Of a DNA stretch of 64,000 bases, positions 1-7,416 are shown in pieces. Source of the DNA: an uncultured Opitutia bacterium (lineage in GTDB: Bacteria; Verrucomicrobiota; Verrucomicrobiia; Opitutales; Opitutaceae); NCBI GenBank assembly GCA_903896015.1, contig CAITWF010000026.1, positions 1 to 64,000 of the forward strand, in the 5' to 3' direction. The notes under the pieces are model-generated. The model was not told the DNA's origin and ran no database searches. It saw only the letters and a program-made list of their open reading frames with translations. The position numbers and the translations under genes are program-made. Numbering within the stretch: position 1 is the first letter of the stretch; every line of letters starts with the position of its first letter.

Positions 1-91
1 ATTGCTCCCGCGTGCGTGGAAAAACGCGCGCGTGGCGACGCCCACCGCCATCACGTCTCCTGCCGTCGTCGCCTGATTCCATCAGCAGAGT

Positions 92-703
92 CTAACCGAA
101 ATCGCTCGCGGCGTCCCCCTGTCGGAGTTGAACGCTTACGACGTAGCTGCCAGCAGTCATGGCGCCGCAATGGGCCACCAGATCCATTTCCATTTCGCCA
201 ATACGGGCGCCACCCCACTCGGCAAACGTTCGCACCGGCATCTTTCGGTGAAGTTGCGATGGAGCGCGGCGTTTCCGCCGGCCGCTCGCCACAGCCCGTG
301 TCGGTGCCAACAACCGATCCATCGTCGCCGCACTCAGCGCCAAGAGTGACGCCTTCACCTTCGGGTCCACCGCCATGTGCCCGTGTTTTTCCAGCGCGGC
401 GAGCAGGACCGGCAGCAGCGCCTTGAGCCGCTTGCCGCAAACTCGATCGGAGGCCTCCCAGAGGGTGACCAGCCCTTGTTGCACCGCCTGATCGTAGAGG
501 CGGGGCCGACCCGCACGCTTCATCGGCGGCTCTGGTTCCGCCACCGCATTCAACACCCGGATCGCCGATTTGCGATGCAGTCCGCTGACCGAGGTAAACT
601 CCGAAAGGATGCTCATCTTCGCCTCTCGAGTTGCCGCCGCGTATCGCCGCCGCAACGCCTCCACTAATTCGCGGCGCGCTGGCGCCGTCATCGAAGCACT
701 CAC
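92..703 (-). pseudogene. 5' fragment of an integrase-core (DDE) transposase
   Basis: The frame encodes 203 residues resembling the N-terminal part of transposases usually annotated as integrase catalytic region proteins. It has an N-terminal helical segment, the phrase GLHRKSAIRVL, then a GRPRLYDQAV segment followed by LWEASDRVCGKRLKALLP, and near the end EMDLVAHCG, where the RNase H-like DDE core should begin. Resemblance stops at about base 130, just after the first catalytic-core strand, and the frame runs on for about 13 unrelated residues to a stop. The rest of the core with the remaining acidic residues is absent, so the protein cannot be active. It lies beside an IS110 fragment, which points to repeated insertion and deletion here. 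The family assignment is from memory of the motif string and is only moderately secure. Confidence 0.6.
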
Positions 704-824
704 GAATCACCTCCAGTTTGTTATTCCGCCGGGAGTTGTTCCCGTCGGTAACATCCATTTTGAGGCAACACCGTCCTCTCGGTAACAATAATTCCGCGGC
801 AAGGCGCGGGGAGGTATGAGTGTC

Positions 825-957
825 GTTGTGCGTCCGGGTTGGCGTCCAGTGTTCCCGTCTCCGTCTTGTTCATCGCCACGAAGTGGCGCGCAAACGCATG
901 CGTCTTGTCGGCCCAGTCCAGAGCCACAAACGCGACATAATCGTCGGTGGTCTTCAT
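825..957 (-). pseudogene. N-terminal fragment of an IS110-family transposase
   Basis: Starting from an ATG at 957 the frame reads MKTTDDYVAFVALDWADKTH, the typical start of IS110-type DEDD recombinases, in which the first catalytic Asp lies in the VALDWAD segment. It continues for about 43 residues to LDANPDA and then diverges at about base 825, so the RuvC-like core and the C-terminal Tnp-20 serine domain are missing. The fragment is a clear remnant. No terminal repeats are expected for IS110, so the element's outer limits cannot be set from the sequence. Confidence 0.65.
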
Positions 958-1288
958 GATGTTTTTTCGAGTTGGCGGGCCCGGCTTGCAGGAAGTATTG
1001 TACGAGGCGTGGTGAGGCCTGTAGCTGTAGCTGAGCATGCATAGCCGAACCCAATGCTGTCCGACCGGGGGCGAACGATTGAAACATGTTCCTCGAGGGA
1101 ACCCAAAGCAATGTTCGTACCCCAGCCGGGCAGCAAATTATCCGCGGACCACGGCGCGCGCAATCGGCTTTCACGCACGTCGCCGGCGTTGTTCACACCC
1201 GGAGCTCTCCCGTTCTTTAGACGTCCGATCTCCGGGTGTGAACAACCCCGGTTATCCAATACAATAGCCAACCCATTTAGGACGACGA
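958..1288. other. Non-coding stretch upstream of the IS110 fragment
   Basis: No convincing protein is seen here. The stretch lies directly upstream of the IS110-type start codon. In IS110-group elements that position is the non-coding left end, which encodes the bridge RNA. Its only distinct structure is the long inverted repeat at 1188-1246, listed separately. The rest shows no recognisable gene or repeat. Confidence 0.4.
1188..1246. repeat. Perfect 17-bp inverted repeat with 25-bp loop
   Basis: The arms GTTGTTCACACCCGGAG (1188-1204) and CTCCGGGTGTGAACAAC (1230-1246) are exact reverse complements and would form a strong hairpin in RNA or single-stranded DNA. There is no T-tract after either arm, so it is not a classical intrinsic terminator. 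It sits between the MazF-like toxin gene and the IS110 fragment. It could be a bridge-RNA stem, an insertion-element end or a REP-like repeat; the sequence does not decide. Confidence 0.7.
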
Positions 1289-1627
1289 TCAGCCAAGACC
1301 GAGGTAACCCCGAATGCCGCGCTGAATCTGTTGGCGGCGATGAACGGTTACCAACCCGCCAGAGCGAAGGATCGAGGATTTGCGAGCGACATAGACAAGC
1401 GAGCAATCGACTAACGTCTGGAATTCGAGGCCGTCCGCCGCATCGAGGATTACCTGATGGTGGCGAGTCTGCTCTGCCGGTTGCTTCTTGGTCCCCGTGA
1501 CGACGTTGAAGCGTTGCTGTTTGTCATCGGCCATGACGTCGTCAGACGAGAGGATGACCGCTGGATGACCGTCACGGTCCTTCTCATCCGTGCGGAGAAA
1601 AACAATGTCCCAACGGCGGAAGTTCAC
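1289..1627 (-). CDS. MazF/PemK-like toxin (endoribonuclease)
   Basis: A 112-residue protein of normal MazF length. The N-terminus RWDIVFLRTDEKDRDGHPAV resembles the PemK/MazF beta-barrel start, with the conserved G-H-P-A/V turn after strand 2. The middle holds an FNVVTGTKK strand and the C-terminal half a VDCSLVYVARKSSI strand. MazF toxins cleave mRNA in the cytoplasm and are neutralised by a co-transcribed antitoxin. The start is GTG, and its GTGA overlaps the TGA stop of the antitoxin by 4 nt, which favours translational coupling. The gene appears complete even though its surroundings are full of broken elements. Cleavage specificity cannot be inferred. Confidence 0.75.
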   Translation of the reverse strand: MNFRRWDIVFLRTDEKDRDGHPAVILSSDDVMADDKQQRFNVVTGTKKQPAEQTRHHQVILDAADGLEFQTLVDCSLVYVARKSSILRSGGLVTVHRRQQIQRGIRGYLGLG

Positions 1628-1854
1628 AGCGTTTCTCCAAAGGTATTGTGCAGTTCGAGTTCACGGGGAAGCAGCTTCAGGCTGCCTTGCGGCGCCGCGG
1701 GCACTTCTTCTGGCAACTCATACGGCGCAATCTGAATGAAGCCATTCGGCACGCGCACGATTACCGGCCGCTTTGAGCGCACAACCTTGCGCGCGATACC
1801 GCTAAATTGGGCTTTTGCCTTGGAGACAGTGAGCAAGTTCATCGCACTAGTCAT
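1624..1854 (-). CDS. Phd/YefM-like antitoxin paired with the MazF-like toxin
   Basis: A 76-residue protein beginning MTSAMNLLTVSKAKAQFS, the pattern of prevent-host-death (Phd/YefM) antitoxins, in which an early strand is followed by a helix containing A-K-x-x-F. The basic phrase KVVRSKRPVIVRVPNGF follows, and an acidic or hydrophobic tail presumably binds the toxin. It comes first in the operon, as antitoxins usually do, and overlaps the toxin by 4 nt. The ATG at 1854 was chosen because the longer frame upstream does not resemble the family; an ATG at 1842 is also possible. A small palindrome at 1861-1875 could be its autoregulatory operator. Confidence 0.7.
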   Translation of the reverse strand: MTSAMNLLTVSKAKAQFSGIARKVVRSKRPVIVRVPNGFIQIAPYELPEEVPAAPQGSLKLLPRELELHNTFGETL

Positions 1855-1860
1855 AGGTAT

Positions 1861-1875
1861 GACCAAAAGGTGGTC
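1861..1875. promoter_or_regulatory. Candidate operator of the Phd/MazF-like module
   Basis: GACCAAAAGGTGGTC contains GACCA and TGGTC arms around a 5-bp centre and lies 6 bp upstream of the chosen antitoxin ATG. Phd-type antitoxins bind short palindromes at the start of their own operons. The position fits, but 5-bp arms can occur by chance. Confidence 0.35.
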
Positions 1876-2010
1876 AAGCAAAGTGCAGATGCCATGTAGC
1901 CCTGTCAGCCGCAACGCCTCGCAAATGCGCTTCGCCGACTCCGCATTTTGGGACGCCTAGCCTAGGGAAAACGGCCCGATTGAACGAACCTGGCTGGCTA
2001 CGCGCGCAGG

Positions 2011-2094
2011 CTAATGGCGTAGAGCGAAAGTCTCTGCCCGCCGGTCACGGCGGCGCAGCAACTCAGTCGCGCCCGTATCAACGAGGATCGCCAC
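2011..2094 (-). pseudogene. N-terminal remnant of a PIN-domain (VapC-type) toxin
   Basis: On the minus strand a GTG at 2094 opens a 27-codon frame, AILVDTGATELLRRRDRRAE and a few more residues, ending at a TAG at 2011-2013. VDTG followed by a Leu-rich basic helix is the first strand and helix of a PIN nuclease, with the first catalytic Asp in VDT. The other three acidic positions are missing, so this is a remnant. No antitoxin could be recognised upstream in the 2095-2264 stretch, which holds only a partial copy of the repeat found in the IS21 gene. Confidence 0.5.
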
Positions 2095-2198
2095 GGGAAG
2101 CAGCGTTCAGTCGCACGCTTACAAAATTTCCCAGCAGCCAAGTCCCAGCGTCGTCTAATTGTCGGCGGTCAGGTGAATCCCGCCAGGTAGGGTCAGGT

Positions 2199-2212
2199 TC
2201 AAAACCAGCCAC
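2199..2212 (+). repeat. Upstream partial copy of the IS21-associated repeat
   Basis: TCAAAACCAGCCAC here is identical to the start of the repeat that occurs in the IS21-type gene at 2394, and matches the copies at 2442 and 2490 with one or two changes. It is preceded by GGGTCAGGTT, the reverse complement of the AACCTGACCC segment inside the genic copy at 2394, so the two halves are arranged head to head. It lies outside any gene. Confidence 0.7.
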
Positions 2213-2264
2213 CGTGAGAGGTTAGTTTACGCCGACGGCGAAGGTCGTTTTCGCAGTCGGCGCC

Positions 2265-2846
2265 ATGAACCAACTCCCGGTGAGTCTACAACAAACCATC
2301 ATCACGCTCAGCGGCCACGGCTGGTCGCAGCGCCGCATTGCGCAGGAACTCGCGCTGGACCGCGGGACCGTCGCCAAGTATCTGCGCGCGGAGTCAAAAC
2401 CAGCCACGAACCTGACCCTCGGCTCGGGCGAGCAGGATCCGCCAAAACCAGCCACGAACCCGACCCTCGGCTCGGAGGCGGTGGCGGAGTCAAAACCAGC
2501 CAGTGACCTGACCCTCGGCTCGAAGCCCGGTCCAGCGAGCCGGAGCGCCCCGTTTGCCGAGCAGATCAAGGCGGGCTTGGCCGCCGGCCTTTCGGCGCAA
2601 CGGATCTATCAGGATTTGGTGCGCGAACATGCCTTTGCCGGCGGCTACCAATCGGTGAAGCGCTTCGCCCGGTCGTTGGCGCACAAGTTCGCGTTGCCGT
2701 TTCGCCGGATGGAGTGTGAGCCCGGCGCCGAGTTGCAGGTCGACTTCGGCACCGGCGCCTGGGTCGTGGCCGAGGGCAACCGCCGGCACTACCCGGAAAA
2801 CAGGCGACTCACTCCGAGTAATCCGAGCAGTCCAAAAGCAAGCTGA
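2265..2846 (+). pseudogene. N-terminal fragment of an IS21-family transposase (IstA)
   Basis: The first 45 residues form a helix-turn-helix (LSGHGWSQRRIAQELALDRG then TVAKYLR) as in IstA. After a repeat-rich insert comes the second typical segment (GLSAQRIYQDLVREHAFAGG then YQSVKRFAR), and then GAELQVDFGTGAWVV, the first strand of the DDE core. IstA similarity ends near base 2790 after EGNRR; the remaining residues are unrelated, and the rest of the core and the partner istB are absent. The gene is therefore dead. Residues 44-91 consist of three tandem 16-residue units, described in the separate repeat entry. Confidence 0.75.
2394..2537 (+). repeat. Three tandem 48-bp units inside the IS21-type gene
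   Basis: Units start at 2394, 2442 and 2490, exactly 48 bp apart. Each opens with about 33 nearly identical bases, from TCAAAACCAGCC to CCCTCGGCTCG, and ends in a variable 15 bp. They keep the reading frame and encode the peptides SKPATNLTLGS, PKPATNPTLGS and SKPASDLTLGS. The exact spacing shows duplication in register with the coding frame. Confidence 0.85.
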
Positions 2847-2946
2847 ACCACTTTGCGCCCTCTTTCGAACCCGATTGATGATGGCACCATTTGGAGGCCA
2901 CTTAGATAAAACTACGTCCGTAGTTGACCCGGAGAGGCTCCACTTT

Positions 2947-3171
2947 ATGGTTTCCGACATGAAAGAATTTCCCGTTTCCACTCGCTACACTTCTGAGGAG
3001 CTGCGGCAACTTGACCGCACCGCACGGTTGGTGAATCTGTCACGCTCCGAACTGATCCGTGTCCGTTCTCTTGGAAAGTTCGTGACGACGCACGAACTCG
3101 CCAACTGGGCAGAGGCGGCGTTGGTGAAGAATGCGGTCCGCAAACATCGCCGTGCCCCCCGCGCTGCTTGA
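2947..3171 (+). CDS. Antitoxin of a VapBC-type module
   Basis: About 75 residues. The middle (RYTSEELRQLDRTARLVNLS then RSELIR) resembles a ribbon-helix-helix fold, where a short strand is followed by a helix and by the N-LSRSELIR second helix. RHH antitoxins bind DNA as dimers and sequester the toxin with their C-terminus, which here is basic. The start at ATG 2947 is supported by GGAGAG at 2931-2936; ATG 2959 is an alternative. The 3' end overlaps the toxin gene by 41 nt, so the two are translated from one message. The pair directly follows a broken IS21 gene. Confidence 0.6.
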   Translation: MVSDMKEFPVSTRYTSEELRQLDRTARLVNLSRSELIRVRSLGKFVTTHELANWAEAALVKNAVRKHRRAPRAA

Positions 3172-3553
3172 TGCCTCCTTTCTAATCGATCTCGAACGCG
3201 AGATTGAGTCAGGCGCCGCTGGTCCAGCGATGGCGTGGTTGCGACGCAATCGCGGGATGCCCGATCGACCCCTTGTGGTCTCAAGCGTATCGATCGCCGA
3301 GTTTCTCGAGGGATTCGCTGACGAGAAACGCGGCCTAGAATTCGTAAATCGATTTATTCCGCAAACGCTCGGGTTCAAGCACGCTAGGAAATGCGCATCG
3401 GTACAGCGCCGCGCACGCCAAGCCGGTAGGCGGTTCGGTGAAAACGATGCTTGGCAGATCGCATGCGCTGAATGCGCTAACGCAATCATAGTGGCTCGCG
3501 ACCGCCGCGCATTTTCTCACCTCGGGAGCCGTTACGAGCAATATGCGGAGTAG
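3131..3553 (+). CDS. VapC-type PIN-domain toxin (ribonuclease)
   Basis: A 140-residue protein of typical VapC size. The four conserved acidic PIN positions can be placed: D14 in LLDASFLIDLE, E57 in SIAEFLEG, D106 in GENDAWQIA and D124 in IVARDRRAF. VapC toxins use these to bind Mg2+ or Mn2+ and cleave tRNA or rRNA. ATG 3131 gives the full length; a GTG at 3152 would also leave the PIN fold whole. It overlaps the antitoxin gene, as in most vapBC operons. All key residues are present, so it is probably functional. The target RNA cannot be inferred. Confidence 0.8.
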   Translation: MRSANIAVPPALLDASFLIDLEREIESGAAGPAMAWLRRNRGMPDRPLVVSSVSIAEFLEGFADEKRGLEFVNRFIPQTLGFKHARKCASVQRRARQAGRRFGENDAWQIACAECANAIIVARDRRAFSHLGSRYEQYAE

Positions 3554-3850
3554 CGTACTCGAGGGCGTCGTTGCTAATATCTACCTTTGAAACGGCGATT
3601 TTGCAGCAATCTTCTATCAACGAGTTTTGCAATACACGAGGTTGCGTAAGTCGTTAATTGTAGTTTGTTGTCTAATACGGTTGATATTGAAGCGGGCCAG
3701 ATTAGCGCGGGTCGCCAGAGATTTGTTAATTCAAAGGTTGCAGCAATCGACTTCGGGAGTCCCGGCGGTAGTTAGACTGAAAAATTTCTTGCTCTTTTGG
3801 GCGCGGAGTCGGTGCCACTTCGGACGGACGGGTTCTGCAATCCAGTGCTT
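3554..3850. other. Non-coding, relatively AT-rich stretch
   Basis: Between the VapC stop and the end of the PAS gene there is about 300 bp of noticeably lower GC than the neighbours. I see no gene remnant, clear hairpin or repeat in it. The composition fits foreign or decayed DNA. Confidence 0.5.
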
Positions 3851-4945
3851 TCAGGAACTCTCCGGCAGATCGATTCCTGGGAAATACTTCTTGAGGCAAT
3901 CCGGGCAGTAGCCGTGCGAAAACTTCGCGTCGGTGTGCTTCATGACATAAACCTCTACTTGCTCCCAGTAATTCTTGTCATTCCTGATCTTCTTGCAGCT
4001 GCAGCAAATGGGCAGCAGACCGCTCAATGTCCGCACATGGGCCAAGGCTGAGCTTAGCTCCGCGTTCTTCGTCCGAAGTGCATCCTCCACCTGCTTACGC
4101 GCGGTGATGTCTTGGACTGTCCCGGTGACCTTCGCCAAGCGACCATCGGAGGCGAACTGGCGTTGAGCGCGAATTTGAAGCCATTTGATCTGGCCCTCGA
4201 CAACGATGCGGTGCTCCCAGTCGTCGGATGCCTCTCCACGCAGAAAAGAATGCCAGTGCTCTGCCAGCAATTTTCGGTCGTCGGGGTGCACGAGGTCGAT
4301 GCCCGATTGCATCGTCAACTGCTTGTCAGGCGGATACCCATAAATGCTACGAAGCTCGGTAGAACCACTCCAATGCGTGCCGGTTTGGTGGAAGATCAAT
4401 TCCCAGTTCCCGATATGAGCCATCGCCTGCGCCCTATTCAGAGCTAACGCGCTCTCATAAAGCTGTTTTGTCCGTTCGGCAACGATCCGTTCCAGCGCCC
4501 GATTGCGATCAGCCAGCTCATTCAACGGATAGACCTCGCCATCGCGAACCCCGTAGTAGGGAATGGAAATGCTACTGTGTGAGATTTTCCATCCGGAGGG
4601 TTCCCTGCGAAAAATCAACACCAAGCGAGCGGTCTCCCTAGAAAGGACGTGATCTTTGATTGGCAGGTGGATCGTAAAGAAGCTCGTGGCGACCGCGACC
4701 GTCTCGCCCAGCGACTGGATGGCCACATCCTTAAGCTCGAGCCGAAGGGGTTCTTTAACTTGGGAAAAATCCTGTCGGGTAATCCCAACCCAGCGCTCCC
4801 TATCCTTGACGAGAAAATCTCCACCCCCGGTAAAACCTGAAAAATCTTCGCTGAATTGTGTGGTTAGTTTGTCGTCCCGCGAGGCATACATCCGCAGGTA
4901 TTCGTCCAATAGCCGTCGGAGTTGCCGGTAGGTGTCTGCATCCAT
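3851..4945 (-). CDS. PAS-domain sensor protein with SnoaL-like N-terminus and C-terminal Cys motif
   Basis: 364 residues with no signal peptide or membrane segment. Residues 1-130 look like a SnoaL/NTF2-like domain (LLDEYLRMYASRDDKL then a beta-rich part ending WKISHSSISIPYYG). A short coiled coil follows (ADRNRALERIVAERTKQLYE). Residues 175-285 are a PAS_3/PAC domain (IGNWELIF, YGYPPDKQL, VTGTVQDITARKQ). The end carries LPICCSCKKIRND, YWEQVEVYV and FSHGYCPDCLKKYFPG, a Cys-rich tail found at the end of many PAS proteins from environmental bacteria. There is no kinase, GGDEF or other output domain, so it may signal through partners. It stands alone among decayed genes. The ligand is unknown. 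Confidence 0.75.
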   Translation of the reverse strand: MDADTYRQLRRLLDEYLRMYASRDDKLTTQFSEDFSGFTGGGDFLVKDRERWVGITRQDFSQVKEPLRLELKDVAIQSLGETVAVATSFFTIHLPIKDHVLSRETARLVLIFRREPSGWKISHSSISIPYYGVRDGEVYPLNELADRNRALERIVAERTKQLYESALALNRAQAMAHIGNWELIFHQTGTHWSGSTELRSIYGYPPDKQLTMQSGIDLVHPDDRKLLAEHWHSFLRGEASDDWEHRIVVEGQIKWLQIRAQRQFASDGRLAKVTGTVQDITARKQVEDALRTKNAELSSALAHVRTLSGLLPICCSCKKIRNDKNYWEQVEVYVMKHTDAKFSHGYCPDCLKKYFPGIDLPESS

Positions 4946-5323
4946 GGTTGATTGGAAACCGGATATGTCTGGAGCTGGGTGAACCGGGAAAGCATAGACG
5001 ACCCCCTCCGCCTTTACTCCGCACTTCTTGGATTAAGGCGCGCAGATGGTGGTGGCTACCAGCCCAAAGCCGGAAGCCCCCACAAGCGCCCAACGCGAGC
5101 GAGCAGGCCAAAACGGCGGTTTCTTTAATCAAAATCTTGGGGACAAGCAAATGGCACGGTACTTCCGCGAACCAACTACTGCGATGCTGTCGATAGAGTC
5201 TCATTCAACGCATGAAACTTCGATCTGGCGACGGTGAGTTCGGAGGCATTGGAGGGCTTGCTGGAAGACGCCGGCGACGAGGCGTGATCGACCGCGCCAC
5301 TCGCATCCTGCGTAAAGGCGCGT
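4946..5323. other. Non-coding stretch between PAS and cytochrome genes
   Basis: No protein-coding gene or recognisable remnant is seen on either strand. It contains one copy of the 54-bp direct repeat (5071-5124) whose partner lies beyond the cytochrome gene. The promoters of both diverging genes must lie here, but no convincing -35/-10 pair was found. Confidence 0.5.
5071..5124 (+). repeat. Direct repeat copy A flanking the cytochrome c gene
   Basis: This 54-bp stretch aligns without gaps to 6371-6424, with 42 of 54 positions identical by hand count. The best conserved blocks are CGGAAG, CCCACAAGCG and AGGCCAAAACGG. It lies about 200 bp before the cytochrome gene, in the same orientation as copy B after it. 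Confidence 0.65.
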
Positions 5324-6277
5324 GTGACTGAAATCGCCGTTGACGAAGTGAGATTCCAATCTTTTTTTCCGCGGGCAGTGCGCAATTTTTTCAAGATCGT
5401 CCTCCGTGTGTTGGTTGGCTTGGTCGCCCTGATCGCGGTGCTGGTCGTTTTTGTCTACTGGCGATCGAGCGCGCGCCTGCACCGCATCTATCAGGTGACG
5501 GTACCCTCTCCGGCCCTGCCCGCCGACGTAGCGGCGCTCGAGCGAGGACACCACTTGGCGGCGACTCGCGGATGCTTGGATTGTCATGGCACCGACCTAG
5601 GGGGAGCCAAGGTCATCGACGATCCGGCGATGGGGCTGATCTTCGGGCCGAACCTGACGCACGGTCGTGGCGGGCTGCCGCCGAACTACTCCGATCAGGA
5701 TTTTGTGCGGGCCGTCCGCCACGGGGTGGCTGCCGATGGCCACGGGCTTTTCCTGATGCCGTCCGACGACTACAAGGAATTCACGGAGTCCGACATGGCC
5801 GACCTCATTGCTTTTGTAAAATCCGTGCCTCCGGTCGACCGCGAAAGCGTGGCGCCGCGCGTTGGCCCGGTCGCACGGGTCTTGCTCGTGGCCGGCAAGA
5901 TCAAGCTGGCAGCGGACGTGATCGATCATGCCGGGCTGAAACCGTCGGTCGTCAGACCGGGGGCGACAGTTGCTTACGGGCGCTACGTCGCGGCCAGCTG
6001 CACCGGCTGCCACGGAGCCAATTTTTCGGGCGGTAAGATTGACGCCGGGCCGCCGAACTGGCCGCCCGCCGCCAACCTCACCCCCCATCCCTCGGGCCGG
6101 CTGGCGCGCTGGACGGAAAGCGACTTTTTCGCGGCTATCCGAACGGGGCGCCGGCCGGACGGCACACCGCTCGATCCGGTGATGCCGCGTGCCTTCGCCC
6201 AGCTGAACGACACCGAATTGAAAGCGATCTGGGCCTTCCTACAAACTCTGCCATCGGTGCCGACGAGCACGCGCTGA
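5324..6277 (+). CDS. Membrane-anchored di-haem cytochrome c
   Basis: A 317-residue protein with one N-terminal membrane helix (residues about 24-46) and two c-type haem sites, CLDCH at 84-88 and CTGCH at 226-230. Each site sits in its own class I-like cytochrome domain, with later Met candidates for the sixth ligand (FLMPSDDY in the first, PVMPRAF in the second). It would transfer electrons on the periplasmic side, resembling the mono- and di-haem subunits that pair with alcohol or sugar dehydrogenases. The start is GTG 5324; no better start lies close upstream. No dehydrogenase or oxidase gene is adjacent. The gene is flanked by related direct repeats, so it may have moved as a unit. Confidence 0.8.
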   Translation: MTEIAVDEVRFQSFFPRAVRNFFKIVLRVLVGLVALIAVLVVFVYWRSSARLHRIYQVTVPSPALPADVAALERGHHLAATRGCLDCHGTDLGGAKVIDDPAMGLIFGPNLTHGRGGLPPNYSDQDFVRAVRHGVAADGHGLFLMPSDDYKEFTESDMADLIAFVKSVPPVDRESVAPRVGPVARVLLVAGKIKLAADVIDHAGLKPSVVRPGATVAYGRYVAASCTGCHGANFSGGKIDAGPPNWPPAANLTPHPSGRLARWTESDFFAAIRTGRRPDGTPLDPVMPRAFAQLNDTELKAIWAFLQTLPSVPTSTR

Positions 6278-6370
6278 CACCCGCAGGGCCACCAGCAAAG
6301 CCAGAGCGGGGGACGCGTTCAAACAATCGTGATCTGCTTCAGCACCAATCGTGCGCCGACGAGTCACAAG

Positions 6371-6424
6371 CGGAAGGACCCACAAGCGACCGATGATAGC
6401 GACTAGGCCAAAACGGGCGTTTCC
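6371..6424 (+). repeat. Direct repeat copy B flanking the cytochrome c gene
   Basis: The partner of 5071-5124, in the same orientation, about 95 bp after the cytochrome stop codon. It shares the blocks CGGAAG, CCCACAAGCG and AGGCCAAAACGG with copy A. No third copy was noticed in the window. Confidence 0.65.
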
Positions 6425-6467
6425 GAAGGCAAGCTCAGGGAAACGACCAAGTGATCGAAAAGGGAGC

Positions 6468-7046
6468 TTAACGCGGTGCAGCTTCCCAGCGAGCCATCAT
6501 CGACGAGGTGCCGGCGACCGGCATGAACAGAACGACGCCAGCGCCGTATTGCCGCACCTGCGCGTAGAGCGCGTGGTCGCTCCCGATCTGGAGCCGCGCG
6601 CTCCTAGTCGATGCCACCGCTCCGAACTCATCGAGTTTGTCTGATACTGGAATCGATTTTACGACCAGAGCCCCCGTCTCACGATCAAATTCAGTGTCGA
6701 ACGTTTCAGTGAGGACAACCGTATCGCCCAAAAACCCGGTAAAGGTGAGCCGACCAGAATCAGCCAGATGCAATTCGCCACGGTCAAGCTGCGGTTCATG
6801 CCTGCTCAAATAGCGGCCTGGAAAAAACAAGTCTACGAGTGTCCAGTCTACCACTTTGCCGTCGCTCCGGACGACTTGGCCATTGCCGAAATACCGGCCA
6901 TTCACGTCAGTCCGTTTGGCGGATTTTGGCGACATCGCTTGGCGCCAAGCGGCGGGCACTTGGTCGTCCTCAACCGACTTAACAGAGACGCAGGACGTGC
7001 CGAGGGCTCCCGCGGCGAGCAATGTAAGGAGTGCAGCAAACTTCAT
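6468..7046 (-). CDS. Predicted lipoprotein of unknown function
   Basis: 192 residues beginning MKFAALLTLLAAGALGTSCV, a signal peptide with a lipobox-like GTSC, so Cys19 is probably lipidated and the protein held in a membrane facing the periplasm. The rest is predicted mainly beta (GRYFGNGQVVRSDGKVVDWT, then RLTFTGFLGDTVVLTETF). I recognise no family. It stands alone, convergent with the cytochrome gene, and no operon partner is visible. Confidence 0.6.
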   Translation of the reverse strand: MKFAALLTLLAAGALGTSCVSVKSVEDDQVPAAWRQAMSPKSAKRTDVNGRYFGNGQVVRSDGKVVDWTLVDLFFPGRYLSRHEPQLDRGELHLADSGRLTFTGFLGDTVVLTETFDTEFDRETGALVVKSIPVSDKLDEFGAVASTRSARLQIGSDHALYAQVRQYGAGVVLFMPVAGTSSMMARWEAAPR

Positions 7047-7216
7047 GTCGCGAAGGTTGCGACGGCGCCGATTAAAGCGAGTCCGGTTTCGGGCTTAATA
7101 TCGTGATCATATAAACCACGCACATGGCTGACCGCGATTTTCACCTGTGCCTAAATTCAATGACAGGAAACACGTCGATTTTTGAATTCACGACTTCCCG
7201 CAACGGAGCTAGCGCA

Positions 7217-7312
7217 ATGCATTGCAGAATGGTTACGGCTATCCCACTTACTAAGCGCGGCAGTTTGACATTGCCACCAGCTCTGCGGCGAAAAATGGGT
7301 CTCGATAAGTTC
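7217..7312 (+). pseudogene. Remnant of an AbrB/MazE-like antitoxin
   Basis: The frame from ATG 7217 (or 7229) reads MVTAIPLTKRGSLTLPPALR then RKMGLDKF, the swapped-hairpin DNA-binding motif of AbrB/SpoVT proteins (T-KRGSLTLP-ALRRK-GL). Similarity stops after about 30 residues and the frame continues into unrelated sequence up to a stop at 7396. The C-terminal half and any toxin partner are missing. It abuts the broken radC gene. Confidence 0.5.
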
Positions 7313-7416
7313 AGACCTCCTGACATGGGCACCCGTCAAAATGTCCGCTTTTTGTTCACGGCTGGCCGGCAACCGAGAAGCGAAGCCGTAACATGATCTA
7401 TGCGATGCATCACATA

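Noticed and set aside
1188-1246. Inverted repeat considered as an integron attC site
   Set aside because: The outer core bases run GTT...AAC on both strands, the reverse of the expected RYYYAAC...GTTRRRY order, and no integrase is nearby.
5071-6424. 54-bp repeats considered as attC sites of an integron cassette
   Set aside because: Copy A contains one GCCCAAC-like core, but copy B does not, and neither has the matching GTTRRRY end.
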